From the NCBI GenBank assembly GCA_001949185.1, contig BDGG01000015.1, positions 476,314 to 540,313 on the forward strand: a stretch of 64,000 nt of DNA, in the 5' to 3' direction. Shown here piece by piece: positions 1-16,012 of the stretch (position 1 is the stretch's first letter; each line of letters opens with the position of its first letter). The notes under the pieces are model-generated. The model ran no database searches. It was given only the letters and a program-made list of their open reading frames with translations, and was not told the origin of the DNA. This stretch comes from Ramazzottius varieornatus (taxonomy: Eukaryota; Tardigrada; Eutardigrada; Parachela; Ramazzottiidae). The translations under genes were made by a program, and so were the position numbers.

Positions 1-475
1 GTTGTTGTCCATCTTCAGTTTCTGTCTTCCGTAGGAGTGGATTACGAGCAAAAAAATCTTCAGAGCGGAGAAGAATTACTCAACCTCCCAGGGCATGTTG
101 CTTACCTGCTTTGCTCTAAAACATGGAGCATATCTTCTTGCCCGTGTGAGATGCGTTGACGCCTCGATTAAATTCATAGTGTTTAATGGCCCAGAATTTG
201 GGTTCTCCGCGACTCAGACAAAACTATTCCTGCCTTTCTGCCGAGCTGAATAACTCAGAACAGTAACGATTGCCAGGAAGGAGATGGCAAAGTGACAGAA
301 AAAAGACTTCAGAACAGAATAACAAGGGGGAGCGTAACTATGATTTTCTGAAGTTGACGTGTTCCCACGGGTAACAAGTCATGCTTCCGCACCTGATAAT
401 AAGAACGTAAAGTCGAAGGAAGATAAATTCGAAGCGATGCTGGCATTTATACCTGTGACGGCGAACTCTGCTCCA
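1..475. other. no gene recognised
   Basis: No reading frame here has convincing splice sites or family similarity. A short open stretch on the plus strand (359-580) opens only with GTG and overlaps the minus-strand candidate at 476-660. Confidence 0.5.
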
Positions 476-1031
476 TCAACCGCGTGCAACCTGTCCAGCG
501 CGTGGCAAGGTGGGAACTTTCTGCATGGCCAGCATCACATCGCGCTGGTGAACCTGGAGAGCGTTGATTCTGCCACGTAAAACGCGGACGGTGACGGCAA
601 AGGCACACACCATCAAGACCAAAGCTGCGACGAGAGCTCCAGCAGCGATTTTTCACTTGAAATGGTCGTCCATCAATGACACCCCGTAGACACGTTAGAG
701 GTCTAACGGCCGAAAATCAGCAGTAAGGGTCCACCGTGATGAATGAAGGGATATTTTCCACCACCACCTAAATATTCCAGTCTTATCTCCACTGCCAACA
801 ATGACATGGAATCATCATATCCAGTTTTACGGAGAATCGATGGCTAATTACAATTGTAGTTCCGTCTTCAACTAGGTCAGACACTACGCCGTCACTGCCA
901 CTTTCGCACTCCTGTTCCTCTGACTTCACGCAGATATTAATAGTACACACTTGACCGCAGCAAGAACTCTGCAACAAAAATTCTTCCCAAAAATTCACTA
1001 CTGTACACGCGCCTGGCCTAACTGTTGGCAT
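476..1031 (-). other. possible fragment of a type I membrane protein gene
   Basis: On the minus strand, 660-476 reads as a hydrophobic run (residues such as ALVAALVLMVCAFAVTV), then a basic and amphipathic tail, and stops with TGA at 478-476. Upstream, 1031-783 holds a Cys-containing open stretch that resembles extracellular exons. This is the same layout (extracellular domain, single membrane segment, short tail) as the neighbouring genes at 1443-2984 and 4733-6352. I could not find splice sites that join the two pieces in frame, and the upper one overlaps an inverted repeat. It may be a degraded paralogue or chance. Confidence 0.2.
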
Positions 1032-1141
1032 GGACGAAAGAGTTGGCCGAAAGCGGTAATGGCCACCTTAATTTGATGTACGCTTTCGACCGGCTGCCAG
1101 CTGTTTTTTCCATGGCATCAGTTAGGCCAGGCGCGTGCACA
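1004..1141. repeat. inverted-repeat (MITE-like) element
   Basis: Arms of about 28 bp face each other: GCGCCTGGCCTAACTG at about 1008-1024 is mirrored by CAGTTAGGCCAGGCGC at about 1119-1134, with GGCATG/CATGGC inside. The size (about 140 bp) and terminal inverted repeats suit a small non-autonomous DNA transposon. No target-site duplication is clear. The span from its right end to 1442 holds nothing I recognise. Confidence 0.65.
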
Positions 1142-1442
1142 CCCTTGCATAGGGGAAACTCTTTCCTTGTACAGGGGCAGGTGATCAGCTAAAGGGTGAC
1201 CACTGGTCAATCGTCACTTGTGGGTGCGCAGAGGTGCGCGTTGGTTATCGAATGCCCCTCAGTAAAACCAGCAACTTGATGTTGTTAGATGCGTTCTTGG
1301 GCCCATAGGAGAAAATCACCCAATTCCAAATGATTCTTTTCAATTGGCATTTTGTTGCCTAACTTTGGTAAACCTTGCGGCAGATGTGCCATTGATACTG
1401 TGCTGCTGTACGCGATCCAGAAAAGCGTTTTTTTACCGTAAG

Positions 1443-2984
1443 TCATGTAACAGAATCGGGAATATCTGCCACCACATCAGGTGTGGCTTCATTGAGCTCC
1501 GCTGCAAAATCAGGTAACACAAAGAATATGCCGTCAGCGTCCACACAATAACCGTCCTCCATGTCTATCACCACTTCCGTGTTGCCATCTTGCGATTCAC
1601 CGTACGATGGTGGCGCACCAGGTGGACGGTATGGCGGTGGCGGGTCGTTGGGTTCCAGTTCCATGGCTTGGTTCACTTCGCCGATCGTCCATATGTGCGG
1701 CGCGTTCGCCACCTCCCTTCGGTGCTTTCGTTCTTTGATGAAGACGTACGCTCCAAAGCAGAGGAGGATCATGATGGTTAGGATGCTGAAGGCGATGGCA
1801 ACGTACGTCAAGGCTGTCCCCATTGGGTGATCGGGGGCTGGACCTGTCGTTACTGCTGGCCCAACGGTAGCGGTGTGTGGTCGAGGCGTCCGCTGACCAC
1901 AAGGAAACCCGGGATAGCCTCTGGTTGATATGATGCTTTTTGTTGTAGTAATGCTCGACGTCGGTTCCGTAGTGCAGTAATGGTTGTTGGGGCACAATAG
2001 GCCGTTATCTGCTTGGCCATTAGAATCACAGTTGAAATCTGTCCCCCAGCTGGGATCTGGCTTGTCAGAGAATGGATGGAACGTATCGGGACAGGCTGTG
2101 AAGTCTTCGTTACAAACCAGAGACGTGTGGACGTAAGCGTACCGTAATAGACCACTCAAAGCTGGGCAGGAACAAAAGTCTTCTGTAGGATGGAAAAAAG
2201 TCATTAACTGCCACAACAACCTTCGTCAAACACATAGATTCTTGTAGGACCAGGTAATCAGTCGATTTACCGTCTGGAGAGACTGGTGAAGTAGACGTAA
2301 TGACGTAGGTGAAGTCAATTTTGACCAATGTTTCCTCGGCCTCTCCACTGCCTTTTTTCAGGATTTCTGGTTGAGGTTCGGCGCAAACGTTACTGGAGTT
2401 GCTGTATTCCAGTTCGACAGACACGAATGCCCTATGGTCCGTCGGCTGGTAAAACTGACCGAAACTTTCCCTCCTGGGGTAGTCTTTTTCCCGTTCTGAC
2501 ATACGCGTGAAATTCTTCCTCAACCAAGATGAACTGTTGGCAGTCGCACGAGCGGTGAGGTAGAACGTCTCTGAACAATTCAACCTCAGGAACCTGCAAA
2601 GTTCCTCCAGGATTGTTCGCTTTTCCCGTGTCAAGTTTCGTGACAGAGCTTAAGGTCTTGCTCTTACTGCAAACCACCGTACCTGATGTTCAAGTACAGT
2701 TGAACTGGCTGCGTCAAGCTACCGGGGCATTCGCTCTCGGATGGAGCAACAATATCGAAAGAGCGACCATTAGGCTCGGTGTCATTCCACACCTCGGTTT
2801 TTCTGATGAATAACTGACCACCGAATGGCCTGTCCATCTCGTCCGGACAGGGAAGAACAAGTGACGTGACGGAGTCGAAGCTGACGGAAATCGGCCCAAG
2901 TCTACCCTGAGACGGCATCGGTCGACACAACGTAAAATGCGTCCAGTAGACAAGCACCAAAGAAAAGGATTTTCTCAGCTTCAT
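1443..2984 (-). CDS. type I membrane protein with PPxY motifs in its cytoplasmic tail
   Basis: Three exons: 2984-2683, 2593-2271 and 2182-1443 (302, 323 and 740 nt, 454 aa). Introns are GT-AG, about 90 bp each. The ATG at 2984 is followed by a weak signal sequence (SFSLVLVYWTHFTLC). The ectodomain has several Cys and N-glycosylation sites (NCSETF, NSSSW), then a Cys-rich segment (residues about 210-260) and a Thr/Ser/Pro stalk. One membrane helix near residue 330 (ALTYVAIAFSILTIMILLCF) is followed by a basic stop-transfer KERKHRRE. The tail carries PPPPY and PPSY, which in other proteins bind WW domains of NEDD4-type ubiquitin ligases, so endocytic sorting is likely (inference). The overall layout recalls Shisa/VOPP1-type adaptors, but the Cys pattern is not convincing. 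I do not recognise the family. Confidence 0.75.
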
Positions 2985-4732
2985 TATACCAAGGAAACGA
3001 CCCCTTGGAGCTCTTTCGTTCTAATACCGCCTGCTGCGAATGTTACAACATATTCTACTCACAGAGCCAGCAACGCAGGAACGAGTTCTACCAGCTTTCT
3101 GTTCGTGTGTGTGACTTCTGTAACGGCTGTTAGTTTGTAAATAAACTGACTGTACCGTAACTGGCTGATAATGTGCAAACCACATGGTCCTGTGCAGTTT
3201 ACGTTCCATTGTTTACCGATCTTTCTGGTATGGAACTTGGTTAATGGCGTAAATTTAGGCTTGGTCCTTCCAGTACATGGTTCGAAGCAGCAATGCAGAG
3301 CCGAAAGTCGCTGCTTGGCTTGTTGACGCCGTAAATTCAGCGCTTCAGCGTTCGTTCAGGGCGCCAGCCGATATGTAACGTTGACGTTGCTCATATAACA
3401 CGATGGTCACTGTTGTACTCTCAAAGTCCATGAAGATTGGACAGTGAACATGTACAGTAATCATTAAGCTAACGATAGTCCTCCTCACGACAGGCCGTAA
3501 AACTCGGTTCATTGTGTTGATCTTGAAAGTGGATTACGAAGTTTCGCTCTCAAGATAAGCAGCCCTCGAGCAGCTTATCTTGAAAGTGAAAACGGATTAT
3601 TCTCTGCACACTTGACCCAGAATTTCAAATTTTCATTTCTCAGCTGATCTCTGTCTGCACAGTGCTTCACGTTGCGAGATTCCGTTTCACGAATGGGCTT
3701 CTTGATACCTATTAGTGTTGGGGATATCGACAGACAGAGACTAGACAGAGAGAAAACCATGAATTTCAGCCTAGTCAGAAGGCAAAGTTTGCCTACAAAC
3801 CTACCCCGCAAAACTCGCGCATTTCCGCTCCCGTATCCGAGACTTTCGAAAAAGGCAATTTTGCCTCACTCACGACAAATTTCCATTGATCAAGCAAACT
3901 CAAATTTTAAATCAACCGTTTGCGACATGAACAGCTCGTCGTCAGGAGGACTAATACAATCTTAGCCTGAGAGTCTACGTTCCCTAACTCGGTACAAATT
4001 AATAGAGCAAATTTGCAGATGACAGACCTATTTCGCAAGTCATGTTTCGGCCCTGGATTACATAAAATCACATGATTTTGTGCCGTGCAAGTTTCTGTGC
4101 AGAAACCGTTTCGCGGTTTCGACACTTCCGGCACAGGAAATTAAGATAAACCGATATTACGCTGCGCGAGTTCAGCCGGAAACTGAGATTCGCGAGATCT
4201 GTCACTTATCCCTCAATCGGATGAATCCACGACTTTGTCCGCGTTTTCTAGCAGTAGTTTTGGGAAAAGAAATGTCTCTTCCTCGTTTCAATGCTGGTTC
4301 AGGTCGAAAACGTGATGGATTTGCAGAAGAAACGAGAGCGGAAGATAAGTGGCGCAATGTGGGGAAGGCGCGTTACTCGGATCGCTTGGCGCGTCAGGTC
4401 CAATTCGCTGATTGGTCTAATCACGCTCCACTCCACTGAAATTTCAGATTTCGACCAAAGTGGTCAACAGTTCAATCAACTCAGCTTGCACAGAATTTCA
4501 AATTCTGTGCAGCGATATTAGACCGAACATAAGTCGTGAATAAAAGCACAGCATAAAACCTATACACATGCTGTGCAAGCCGAAAACATGACTTGCGAAA
4601 CAGGTCTAATCTATCCCATATCACATTGCCAAAGTGAAGCACTAAAACATGAGAAACTCTTTCACGCATCAAACCACAAGATCCAAAAGCTGCAGCGGCC
4701 AACTGGTAACATTGAGTTTGCGCTTCCGCATG
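2985..4732. other. gene-free stretch with inverted repeats
   Basis: No coding exon is supported. A perfect 10-bp-arm hairpin lies at about 3551-3587 (TCAAGATAAG ... CTTATCTTGA). Longer diverged arms face each other at about 4025-4052 and 4578-4605. Weaker matches outside them (GTGCTTCAC at about 3661 against GTGAAGCAC at about 4636) suggest one old foldback element of roughly 1 kb. Confidence 0.5.
4025..4605. repeat. foldback element arms
   Basis: The 28-base arm at 4025-4052 (starting GACCTATTTCGCAAGTCATG) is the reverse complement of 4578-4605 with two differences. The space between carries a second small palindrome (CAGAATTTCAAATTCTG at about 4491-4507). This is a decayed inverted-repeat transposon in the gap between two genes. 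Confidence 0.6.
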
Positions 4733-6352
4733 TTAACGTCGCTGCTTGCCCCGATTGTAGGCCACCATGAGAATAATCATGGGAACCAAGACAAAGAGAA
4801 TGACACCACCAGCGATGATGCCAGCCAGTACATCCCAACCCAGTATAAAATTTAGCTCCCCTTCCGGGATCTGGTTCGAGTTGCCGAACAGCACATTCTC
4901 CCCGTGATGTTCACCTGTAACAGAACGGCAGTTTCATCATGGCGCATTGCCGGAATAGGCCATCCAATAAAGTCAAATTCCGAGCGCTGAAACATTCGGA
5001 AGCTCGGTAAAAATTTTGGGCAAGATTGTTGGTCCAAGTGGCGCGCGTTCTCAGTGTTGCTGAACCAAAGTGTGCGCCACTGGCATGAACGATCTTTTCG
5101 CATTTCTTTTCCAAGCTTCGATTTGGTGATATAGCCATGGTCTGCCAATGAACCCGTACCGCATTTCTGAGCCTCTCTTTCCCGTCCACAAGATCCATAC
5201 TGGAAGCCGTTACTGCGCTCCTCGTCACACTCCTTCGGGCAAGCCAAATAGCTCGATATGTGGTCCAGACAGTAAAGTTCCCTGGGTATGTACCCGTGCA
5301 AAGCTCCACAGTACGCTACTTCGTGGTGCGTTACATCAGAGTGGTTCGAAGCGTACTCTGCGAAGAAGATAAAATTCAGCTTTTGATGTCAATCACGATA
5401 GTATATAAGGCCAATTTGCGAGAATCTCGCACAGGCTAATCTCGCATTGTCGGCAATAAACAGCGCTTATAGTTGGCATCTCCAATGCTTGCCTTGTAGG
5501 ACGGTATATTCCATCTCGACAGCCGCATGGACGCCGTCGAATTTCTCAGCTAGCAGCCTGATATGGGTGGCAAGGGCCGGTCGTGAAGAGTAATCACTCA
5601 AGTACTGCAGTTCCGCACGGGGATGCGGCATGTAACCTAGGGTGTAATTCCGAAGACGGCGCATGTCCGGTCGTTTGTCGACGTCACTGTTCAGTGGGTC
5701 CTCCATACCCACCTGGAAGACCGGTCGGTCGTTGGTCAAACGGAAAGACCTGCAAGGATTAACGTCTATCAGCTGGACGTGACGTCAATTATAGGACTTT
5801 GCGAACGTTAATTCCTTGAATGCACACCGCAGCTTGGAATTCAGGCCGAATTGAAATACAGTTGAAATACTGTAAACCATTCCGATTGTGCGTATAGCCA
5901 CGCATTTGCGCACTAATTGTTGGCGGAAAGGAATATGATATAACATGTCGTGGCCTTACCGGATGTTTATATGAAAAGCGTATCTTTGTCCCGGTTCCAC
6001 ACAAGTCGAGTTGTCGACAATGGTGAGGACAATTTCCAAGTTGTCGTTGATGCCAGGTGTCACATTGTACCATGTTCCGGGTGGGTTCAAGGCGAAGAGT
6101 CCGTATCGAGCGTGGAGATTTGGGCAGAGTCTGATTTGAATGGGCAATACTCCCACCTGAGTTATGCTGTTGAGATACTCTGCTCAGAACCAAAAAGACT
6201 AACATTATTTCACAGGACCCGAAATGAAAGATAAATGCCTACGAGGGGATATCTTCCTTACGAGGTTGAGCCTCTGCCGATACAAACAGGCCTCCGCATG
6301 ATATCACAGCCAGGACAAGTGACAGAAAGCCATAAGTCCGCGAGTGCGCCAT
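4733..6352 (-). CDS. secreted-then-anchored type I membrane protein, family not recognised
   Basis: Five exons: 6352-6262, 6179-5960, 5749-5493, 5357-5160 and 4914-4733 (948 nt, 315 aa); the phases of all four introns agree. The start ATG (6352) gives a clear signal peptide (FLSLVLAVISCGGLFVSAEA). The ectodomain has N-glycosylation sites (NVT, NST, NYT) and about ten Cys. The last exon gives one membrane helix (DVLAGIIAGGVILFVLVPMI) and a nine-residue cytoplasmic end, AYNRGKQRR. The intron after exon 3 has a GC donor (CAAG|GCAAGC), supported by phase. The last intron carries one copy of the window's palindromic element. Domain layout matches its neighbour at 1443-2984 and the two may be distant paralogues (inference). 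No function can be named. Confidence 0.75.
5012..5098. repeat. intronic palindromic element, 1 copy
   Basis: CCAAGTGGCGCGCGTT and AAGTGTGCGCCACT flank a short loop. The copy lies in the last intron (5159-4915) of the membrane-protein gene. Confidence 0.8.
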
Positions 6353-6883
6353 CTGTGACGATCCGTTTATGAAAACCATTTCTCGGAGCTCTGGAGAAAG
6401 AGCGCTGCACTGGATACTGCTAGCAGCTTGTGGTGGCTTAGGCGTTCCGAAGGATGGGAAGGATTTGCAGCATGTGTCTTGAAAGAGCGCAGTAAGGCCT
6501 TATCGCCACTTTTCTACACTTATCTCGAGCTTCCTCCTGCTTTTATGACAATTCCAACAGGGTGAATGTTACGAAATACTGATACCGTACCTTTAATGAC
6601 TACGACGCGAACTCCGTACGTATACGGAAGGTTATTTATACAGGAGACTGCATACAAAAAAGCAAAAACTAAGGAAAAAACTGAACCAGGAAGGAATACT
6701 GTGGATCTTGCAGTAAATAATAAAAACTACAATACTGCGAAATATTGATACATCGATCGATCAGCAACACGAACTTGTGTTGGATGATCATTGACCATCG
6801 TGAACTAAAAAGTTGTGCAGACAGCGTTGATCACTAAACATTATTCGTCTATCACGCCCTTACAGAAAACATTTCGGGCGTGG
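6353..6883. other. intergenic region, nothing recognised
   Basis: This lies between the 5' end of the membrane-protein gene and the 3' end of the kinase gene, both on the minus strand. It is AT-rich and without convincing ORFs. It should contain the upstream gene's promoter, but no clear TATA box is visible. Confidence 0.5.
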
Positions 6884-10676
<3,793 letters not shown>

Positions 10677-11472
10677 AGCGCCGCGCAGCTTTTGTAATTA
10701 TGTACAGCGGGTTAGTAAACCGGGAGCATGATAACAAGGTGTCGATTTTAGGTCGGCAGGGTTGCTTTACCCTAGATTGTTGATAGGATTGACCCAAATG
10801 TGGAGAGGATGACGAGTTGAGAACAAACTGGATCATTCAGAGTGGCACAGTCATGGCCTGACAGGTGAATGCGGCTACGAGCACAACTGGTGATCAGTCT
10901 TGTTCCCGCAAGGCGATCTAAACACCGGTGCCAAGTATACTTCACGGCAGACGATTGACTGGACTGATGTTGTGAAGAGGCTGTGTACTATCGACTCCGT
11001 GGAATACGGGTCACGGATCGAGCAGGCGGATAGGGGGTCGCAGGTGAAACTGGAGGATGGGGAAGGGGGTGCTGCCTCGAAAAGATTATGACCTATGGCC
11101 CACGAACGTATGGTACTGGTACAATGCAAGACGCCAACCTGGCATTTTACTCTACAGAGTTTAGCTTGCAGCGCTACGCATCTCACATCTCGATTCATTC
11201 TAGATTCTACCCAAAGGCTATTGAAAGCTTGTGACACAAGCAAAGTGGCCCCATGAGGCGATAAAAATTTAAAAATGATGCAACGTTGAGTGGATGTTTT
11301 GCAATTTCACAGCGCGCAAACAAATTTTGAGAGAGATTCAAGGTGAAAAATTCAAAGAATTCGGGGCATTAAATTTGACTAACAATCACATCGTAGCCAA
11401 AACACGTAATCGCAATATCGAGGCAGCCTAAACTTGGCACGGAAACTTTTCCAATCCGTAGCAAATGCCAGA
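10677..11472. other. intergenic region, no gene supported
   Basis: Two overlapping open stretches exist (10900-11091 plus, 11243-10875 minus). Neither has a signal peptide, conserved motif or splice context. The CDKL promoter should lie near 10680-10900. Confidence 0.4.
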
Positions 11473-13631
11473 TCAAGACGGCTTTGTAAATGCCAGTGTC
11501 TCGTTCTTGGGTGGCGGTAACTGCCGCTTCAAATCATCGGCCGGGAACACTGACGTTGTCTGTACTCCTTTCGCTGTTGCAAGCTCTGTTTCATTGACTG
11601 GAAAGTTAGTGGTCGCACTCGGCAACTTTATTACCCCCAATAACCGCGTTCTACCGACAACTTCCGGACTTTCTGTCTTGGAGAACCACGAGTCGAAATA
11701 AGGATTGGTAGTCGTAGCATTGGTGATCGGTAACGTGGTCGACAATTGCGTGGCATTTGCGGTGGTAGTTGTATCTGGTGTCGTGGTTAGCCCTGTAACC
11801 TGTTGCGTGGTAGGCAGGGTGGTACTTGTTGTTGTGGCTACCACCGTGGTCCCGACGGTGACGAAAGATGGCAAGGCGCCCTTGGCTTTCTGCCACTCAA
11901 CTTCTGACGGTGTTTGGGGTATCGGGGTCGAAAGCACCAGAAACTGGTCGCTTTTAGGGTAGGGCAGAATGTCGTGTTCCGGTTGGTAGACGATTTTTTC
12001 GGGGAAGGTTGGCTGCTGGACGGTGTTGACGTTGGCCTCGTCGTTGCTGACCATCTTTGTGTCTCGGTTCACCGAAGGATAGGGTGTGACAGTGGTGGCG
12101 GGTACTGTGCGAACGTCCTGGGCTGACTGTTGAGGGATGTGAAAAGATGGCGCTTCCTGCAAAGATGAAAATTTTAATTCTTAGTTCAGCTTTCAAAATT
12201 TTCGAAAATGGGAGATGGGCAAACAAAACATCTATCAGTGTGGGAATTTTAGCGGTTTTTGTTTTCAAGTTTCGAAAAATGTAAAGCAAACAAAAAGAAG
12301 CACAGCACAAGCTAGGCTTCCTGGTTCTCTAAGCTCCTCTAAGATCTTCTGAGATCGGTAGTTCAAGTGGCGCACGCTGTAATTGTCATCAACTGGAGGC
12401 CTGCACCACTTGGGAAAGCGATTTGGTCCTGTTTAGAAGTGGTGCAAGTTATCAGTCTTATTGGCTGAAAGTGTGCGCCACTTGAGATCGCAATACTGTA
12501 CCTTTCGTTTTCCGACTCTCAAGTAGTTCTTTTAATCAGAAATCTTGGAAATAACATTTTCTTACCGTAGCGGAGACGAACGGTGGACTTTGCATCTGGT
12601 TCGCAATGACGTTCTGGTAGGCGTGAACGAGTGCCGGTCTTTCGTCCTGTACTCGCGTCTGGGTCTGAACGCTGTTGGCGTAGGACGGTACTTGTTGAGC
12701 GTAGCCGACAGAGTTGGAAGGATAGGGACCCGACAGAGAAGGTATCGGATTGCTCGATGGTGGATACTGGACTTGTGCCGGCTGGTATCCTCCATTTTGA
12801 ACAGAGGACCCGGACGTGAAGCCTCCATTCGACGCTCCGAAGCCCGTCGCTGGCTGATCATTCTGGATAATTATATAAACGAATTAGCCCCAGTCCACAA
12901 CTGAAATCGAACAGAAACTAGGGAACTGTTTGTAATGAGACGAAGGATCGCTTACGTGAACGGGATAATTTTGAGGGCTTTGCTGGAGTAGTGGTTGTTG
13001 GACCGGTAAGCCTCGTTGCTGAAACTCAGTTCGTGGTTGTTGTTGTTGTTGTTGTTGTTGTTGTGGTACGTATTGCTGTTGAAAGTTTTGTTGAGGTTGT
13101 TGAGGAGCGTAAAGTTGCTGCTGGGGTTGAGGAAAGTACTGAGACTGCTGTTGAGGGAGGAGAGCCGGCTGGAAGTTTGAAGGTCCGGCGAACGAGCTGG
13201 GCAACAGTTGACCAGTGGCGCCACCTATAGGATACCCGACAGCGTAGTTCGATAAACCAGGATTTCCGTAGAGCTGAGTGGGATACTGGACGGGACCTGC
13301 AGCCAGCGGTGAGTTGAATGCTCCGCTCTGTAGACCTGCGAGAGCAACAAGAAACTTAGAAAATTGTCCACCGGATATTATTTTCGATTGTTAAACATGA
13401 GATCTCAACAGACAGTCTCGACCCGAAAGTGGGGCGCGACCTCAGTAATACTGGCCGAAAGCGTGCGCCACTTGGTAAGGCTCCGATGGGGTACTTACCA
13501 AGAGAACGCTCCGCGGGAAACATTATCTGCCGTTTGAATCTGCCTCCGGGAAACGATGCAGAAACCTCCATTACAAGACAAGATGATAGGCATACCCAGG
13601 GGACCCACATATTCCGCAAGGAAAGCCCCAT
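11473..13631 (-). CDS. secreted Gln/Pro/Thr-rich low-complexity protein (cluster member C)
   Basis: Four exons: 13631-13499, 13335-12956, 12862-12566 and 12156-11473 (1494 nt, 497 aa). The N-terminus (from ATG 13631, or the in-frame ATG at 13610) is a signal peptide. It is followed by a dibasic FKRQ site. Exon 2 codes for a Gln-rich tract, including a pure CAA run of about nine codons (about 13034-13062). Exons 3 and 4 are Gln/Pro/Ser- and Thr-rich with TTTT clusters likely to be O-glycosylated. No globular domain is visible. It is the last of three adjacent, same-strand secreted proteins, each with a signal exon ending in a phase-1 intron, which suggests old tandem duplication of a matrix or cuticle-type protein (inference). 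Confidence 0.75.
12350..12500. repeat. intronic palindromic element, 2 copies
   Basis: The first copy is CAAGTGGCGCACGCTG ... CCTGCACCACTTGGG. The second is AGAAGTGGTGCAAG ... GTGTGCGCCACTTGAG. Both lie in the last intron of the gene ending at 11473. Confidence 0.8.
13028..13064. repeat. (GTT)n trinucleotide run encoding polyglutamine
   Basis: About nine GTT units on the plus strand read as CAA on the coding strand of the secreted protein. It is a candidate length-variable microsatellite inside a coding exon. Confidence 0.85.
13420..13482. repeat. intronic palindromic element, short copy
   Basis: CGAAAGTGGGGCGCGACC ... GCGTGCGCCACTTGG lies within the 163-bp first intron of the same gene. 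Outer arms are missing. Confidence 0.65.
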
Positions 13632-14050
13632 TCTTCTACGCAGAAAAGTTGGTATTTTTGCTGATAGTAACGGCTAAAATTTCCGATGAGCGCAATTGAA
13701 ACTTGGAAGAAGCACTTCGTAGGTTTACCTTGAGCCAAAATCCTTGACTGTATGGAAGAAAAAACCCGCAGCGAGACTAGCCATACACCGAATTAAAGGA
13801 TACGGATCTTCTGAACTCTTATTGGAGAAATCAACGAGTCAGCGCGATTTTTATTCAAGTGAACTGGGTCGGTCTACTTCAACAAGGATGTGACCAGCCC
13901 GGATGATACGGGACTAGTGACTTGGATTTGTTTTCGAATAGTATCGCACTAATTCAAGAAGGTTTCTGAACTCTGGTGAAGATTTTGACAAGATCTCGAT
14001 AAGCTGCTGAAAACTCGTTTCACTAGAAAATTACTTTGCTCTATGTAAAT

Positions 14051-15547
14051 TCACACAAAACGAAATTTAGTACGAGAGGTTTTTTGGGGTGCAGGATTGT
14101 TCTCAAGCATACGGGCATGCATTCCAGGTATATACTGCGGACTAAGCAAGACAGGAACCTTGGTCGTTGTTGTGGTTGTCGTGGGCGGCGTCGTCAGTTG
14201 CTCCATGTTCTTCAGAGCTCTGTAGACCTCCCACTCATCTTGAATGTTTGGCTTCGACAGCGGTGCATCTGTAAAATCAACCATCTGTCCTCCCACCACC
14301 TTCAACGAAGGCCAAACACATTCCACCAAGCCCAAATCGGGAAAGTGCTTTGAAATGCCAACCTTGCATTCTGCTTTCCCTGCCGAACGAACCCGTGTCC
14401 GGCGAACCCAGCGACCTTCCTTCCCGAGGCTGGAAGGCCGCCAACACACTCTGCCACTCCTTCGGCACCTTGGAAGCTTCCTTGCCCGTCTTCACCGAAC
14501 CGCGCACCCTGGGGCTTCTGGTGTTACCCGAAGAACCTGCCGCATCCATTCGTGGAACCAGGCTGGGTCTCGATGGCGCACTGGGCCCATGGAAGGGTAT
14601 GTGCGCGTCGTGAGGTCGACCAGGAACTTCGTTGCTGGTCTTGAACGAGGAGTACGGGTTGATAGGCATCATCTGACCGAAGGGGGAGTTTGGTATCCCA
14701 GAAGCCATTGGGAACGGTTGGATTACGGGAGGAACACTCATCTGGTCGTTAATGGACGTGCCGAACTGGGTAGATTGGAACGGGAGGAACGGAGAAGTTG
14801 GCTGGTTCTCCGTCGAAGGAACCGGCATGGATGGCTTGTCAGGTACGCCGATGAGACTACTTTCTGGTTGAACATGGCTCGGAGGGTTAGGCTGTCCGAT
14901 CGTGGCTTGAGGAGGTTGACTCTTTTCAAGCGGTTGATCTGCCTTCTCCTTCACGATCAGCTTGTTTTCGTCCTTATGGAAAACAAAAAAGTAGAATACG
15001 GCGAACAATTTTCATGACACATCAGAAGCGCGGCAAACAAACTCAACAAGACTGTTCTCACCGGTGGCGCAAATGATCAGTGTTATTGGCTGAATGCGTG
15101 CGCCACTTGAAAAAATGTTGTGGTCGAGTGTGCTTGTCGAGCTCCCAGTTCGGTTGCTTTTGGTTTTGCGGTAGGTAGTTCAACACGGCGTCGTTGTGGG
15201 AAGGGAATTTCATACCTTGTTGAGCGTCTTGTCGATTTGGGCGTTGAATCTGGCCATCAGTTTCAGCTGCAGCTCATTTTCCATCTGTCCCATTATTCGA
15301 CGTTGCACATCCAGCATCCTCGGACTGCTCATATATCCTAACCCGTAGTCCTCTGGAAGAAAAGTCTTGTGTCCCGAATGTGAAAAGAGTTAGTGGAGTA
15401 AACAGCCATTATGAAAAGAGTACGTCTCATCTTACGTGGTTCAGGAAGCTGGCGTTTGCTTCGGGCCATACTTCCGGGTCCATGGCCAAGCTCTCCGTGA
15501 ATAGAAGGTGACAACTGCAGAAGTAATAAAACCAGAAGCCTGTACAT
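14051..15547 (-). CDS. secreted Pro/Ser-rich protein (cluster member B)
   Basis: Four exons: 15547-15436, 15352-15216, 14972-14363 and 14268-14051 (1077 nt, 358 aa). The signal peptide is MYRLLVLLLLQLSPSIHG, followed by a basic processing-type site (ARSKRQ). Exon 2 encodes a short helical segment (MGQMENELQLKLMARFNAQI). Exon 3 is Pro/Ser/Gln-rich. Exon 4 carries DEWEVYRALKNMEQL and a seven-Thr run. Read without splicing, exon 3 runs on to a TGA near 14279; the 94-bp intron 14362-14269 avoids this and keeps phase. No known domain. A structural or adhesive extracellular role is plausible but unproven. Confidence 0.7.
15048..15130. repeat. intronic palindromic element, 1 copy
   Basis: CCGGTGGCGCAAATG ... 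GCGTGCGCCACTTG lies in intron 15215-14973 of cluster member B. Confidence 0.8.
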
Positions 15548-16012
15548 TCTAAAAACCTTCTCGAATCCACAACGGGAGTTTCAAAATGGCCTGCTAAGTA
15601 CAATTCCTCCTACGCGAAAGTGGGACTAAAAGTGAAAGACCTTTGATCAGCCACTAAGCATTAGATTCTCTGTTCTTCAATTCTAGATTAGAAAGTGATG
15701 GTTCGTGATCATCATCGGAGACAATTAGGCCTCATATGAATTGAGAGAGTCGCATTGGAAATTGGTTTGCCTGATTATAGTATGAATTGTCTCTTTTTTT
15801 CAATTCAGGCTCATTCAAATTAGAAACATCAAATGAATAAACTTTCAGGAATGAGCCTTAGAAAGACTACAAAAAGAAGTTTCAAAGAACCGAGTTTCGC
15901 AGAGTCTAACAGAGAGCTTTTAGCCACCGGGTAAGTAATCGTCTGAGTTCGAGAAAGTAAAGAAAATCAGGAGAAATCGTACTTGTAGAATATCCAACCA
16001 CCGAAAAGCTGT
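15548..16012. other. spacer between cluster members A and B
   Basis: No coding exon is seen. It must hold the promoter of member B and the 3' end of member A. It is AT-rich with repeated AATT-type words near 15660-15850. Confidence 0.5.
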
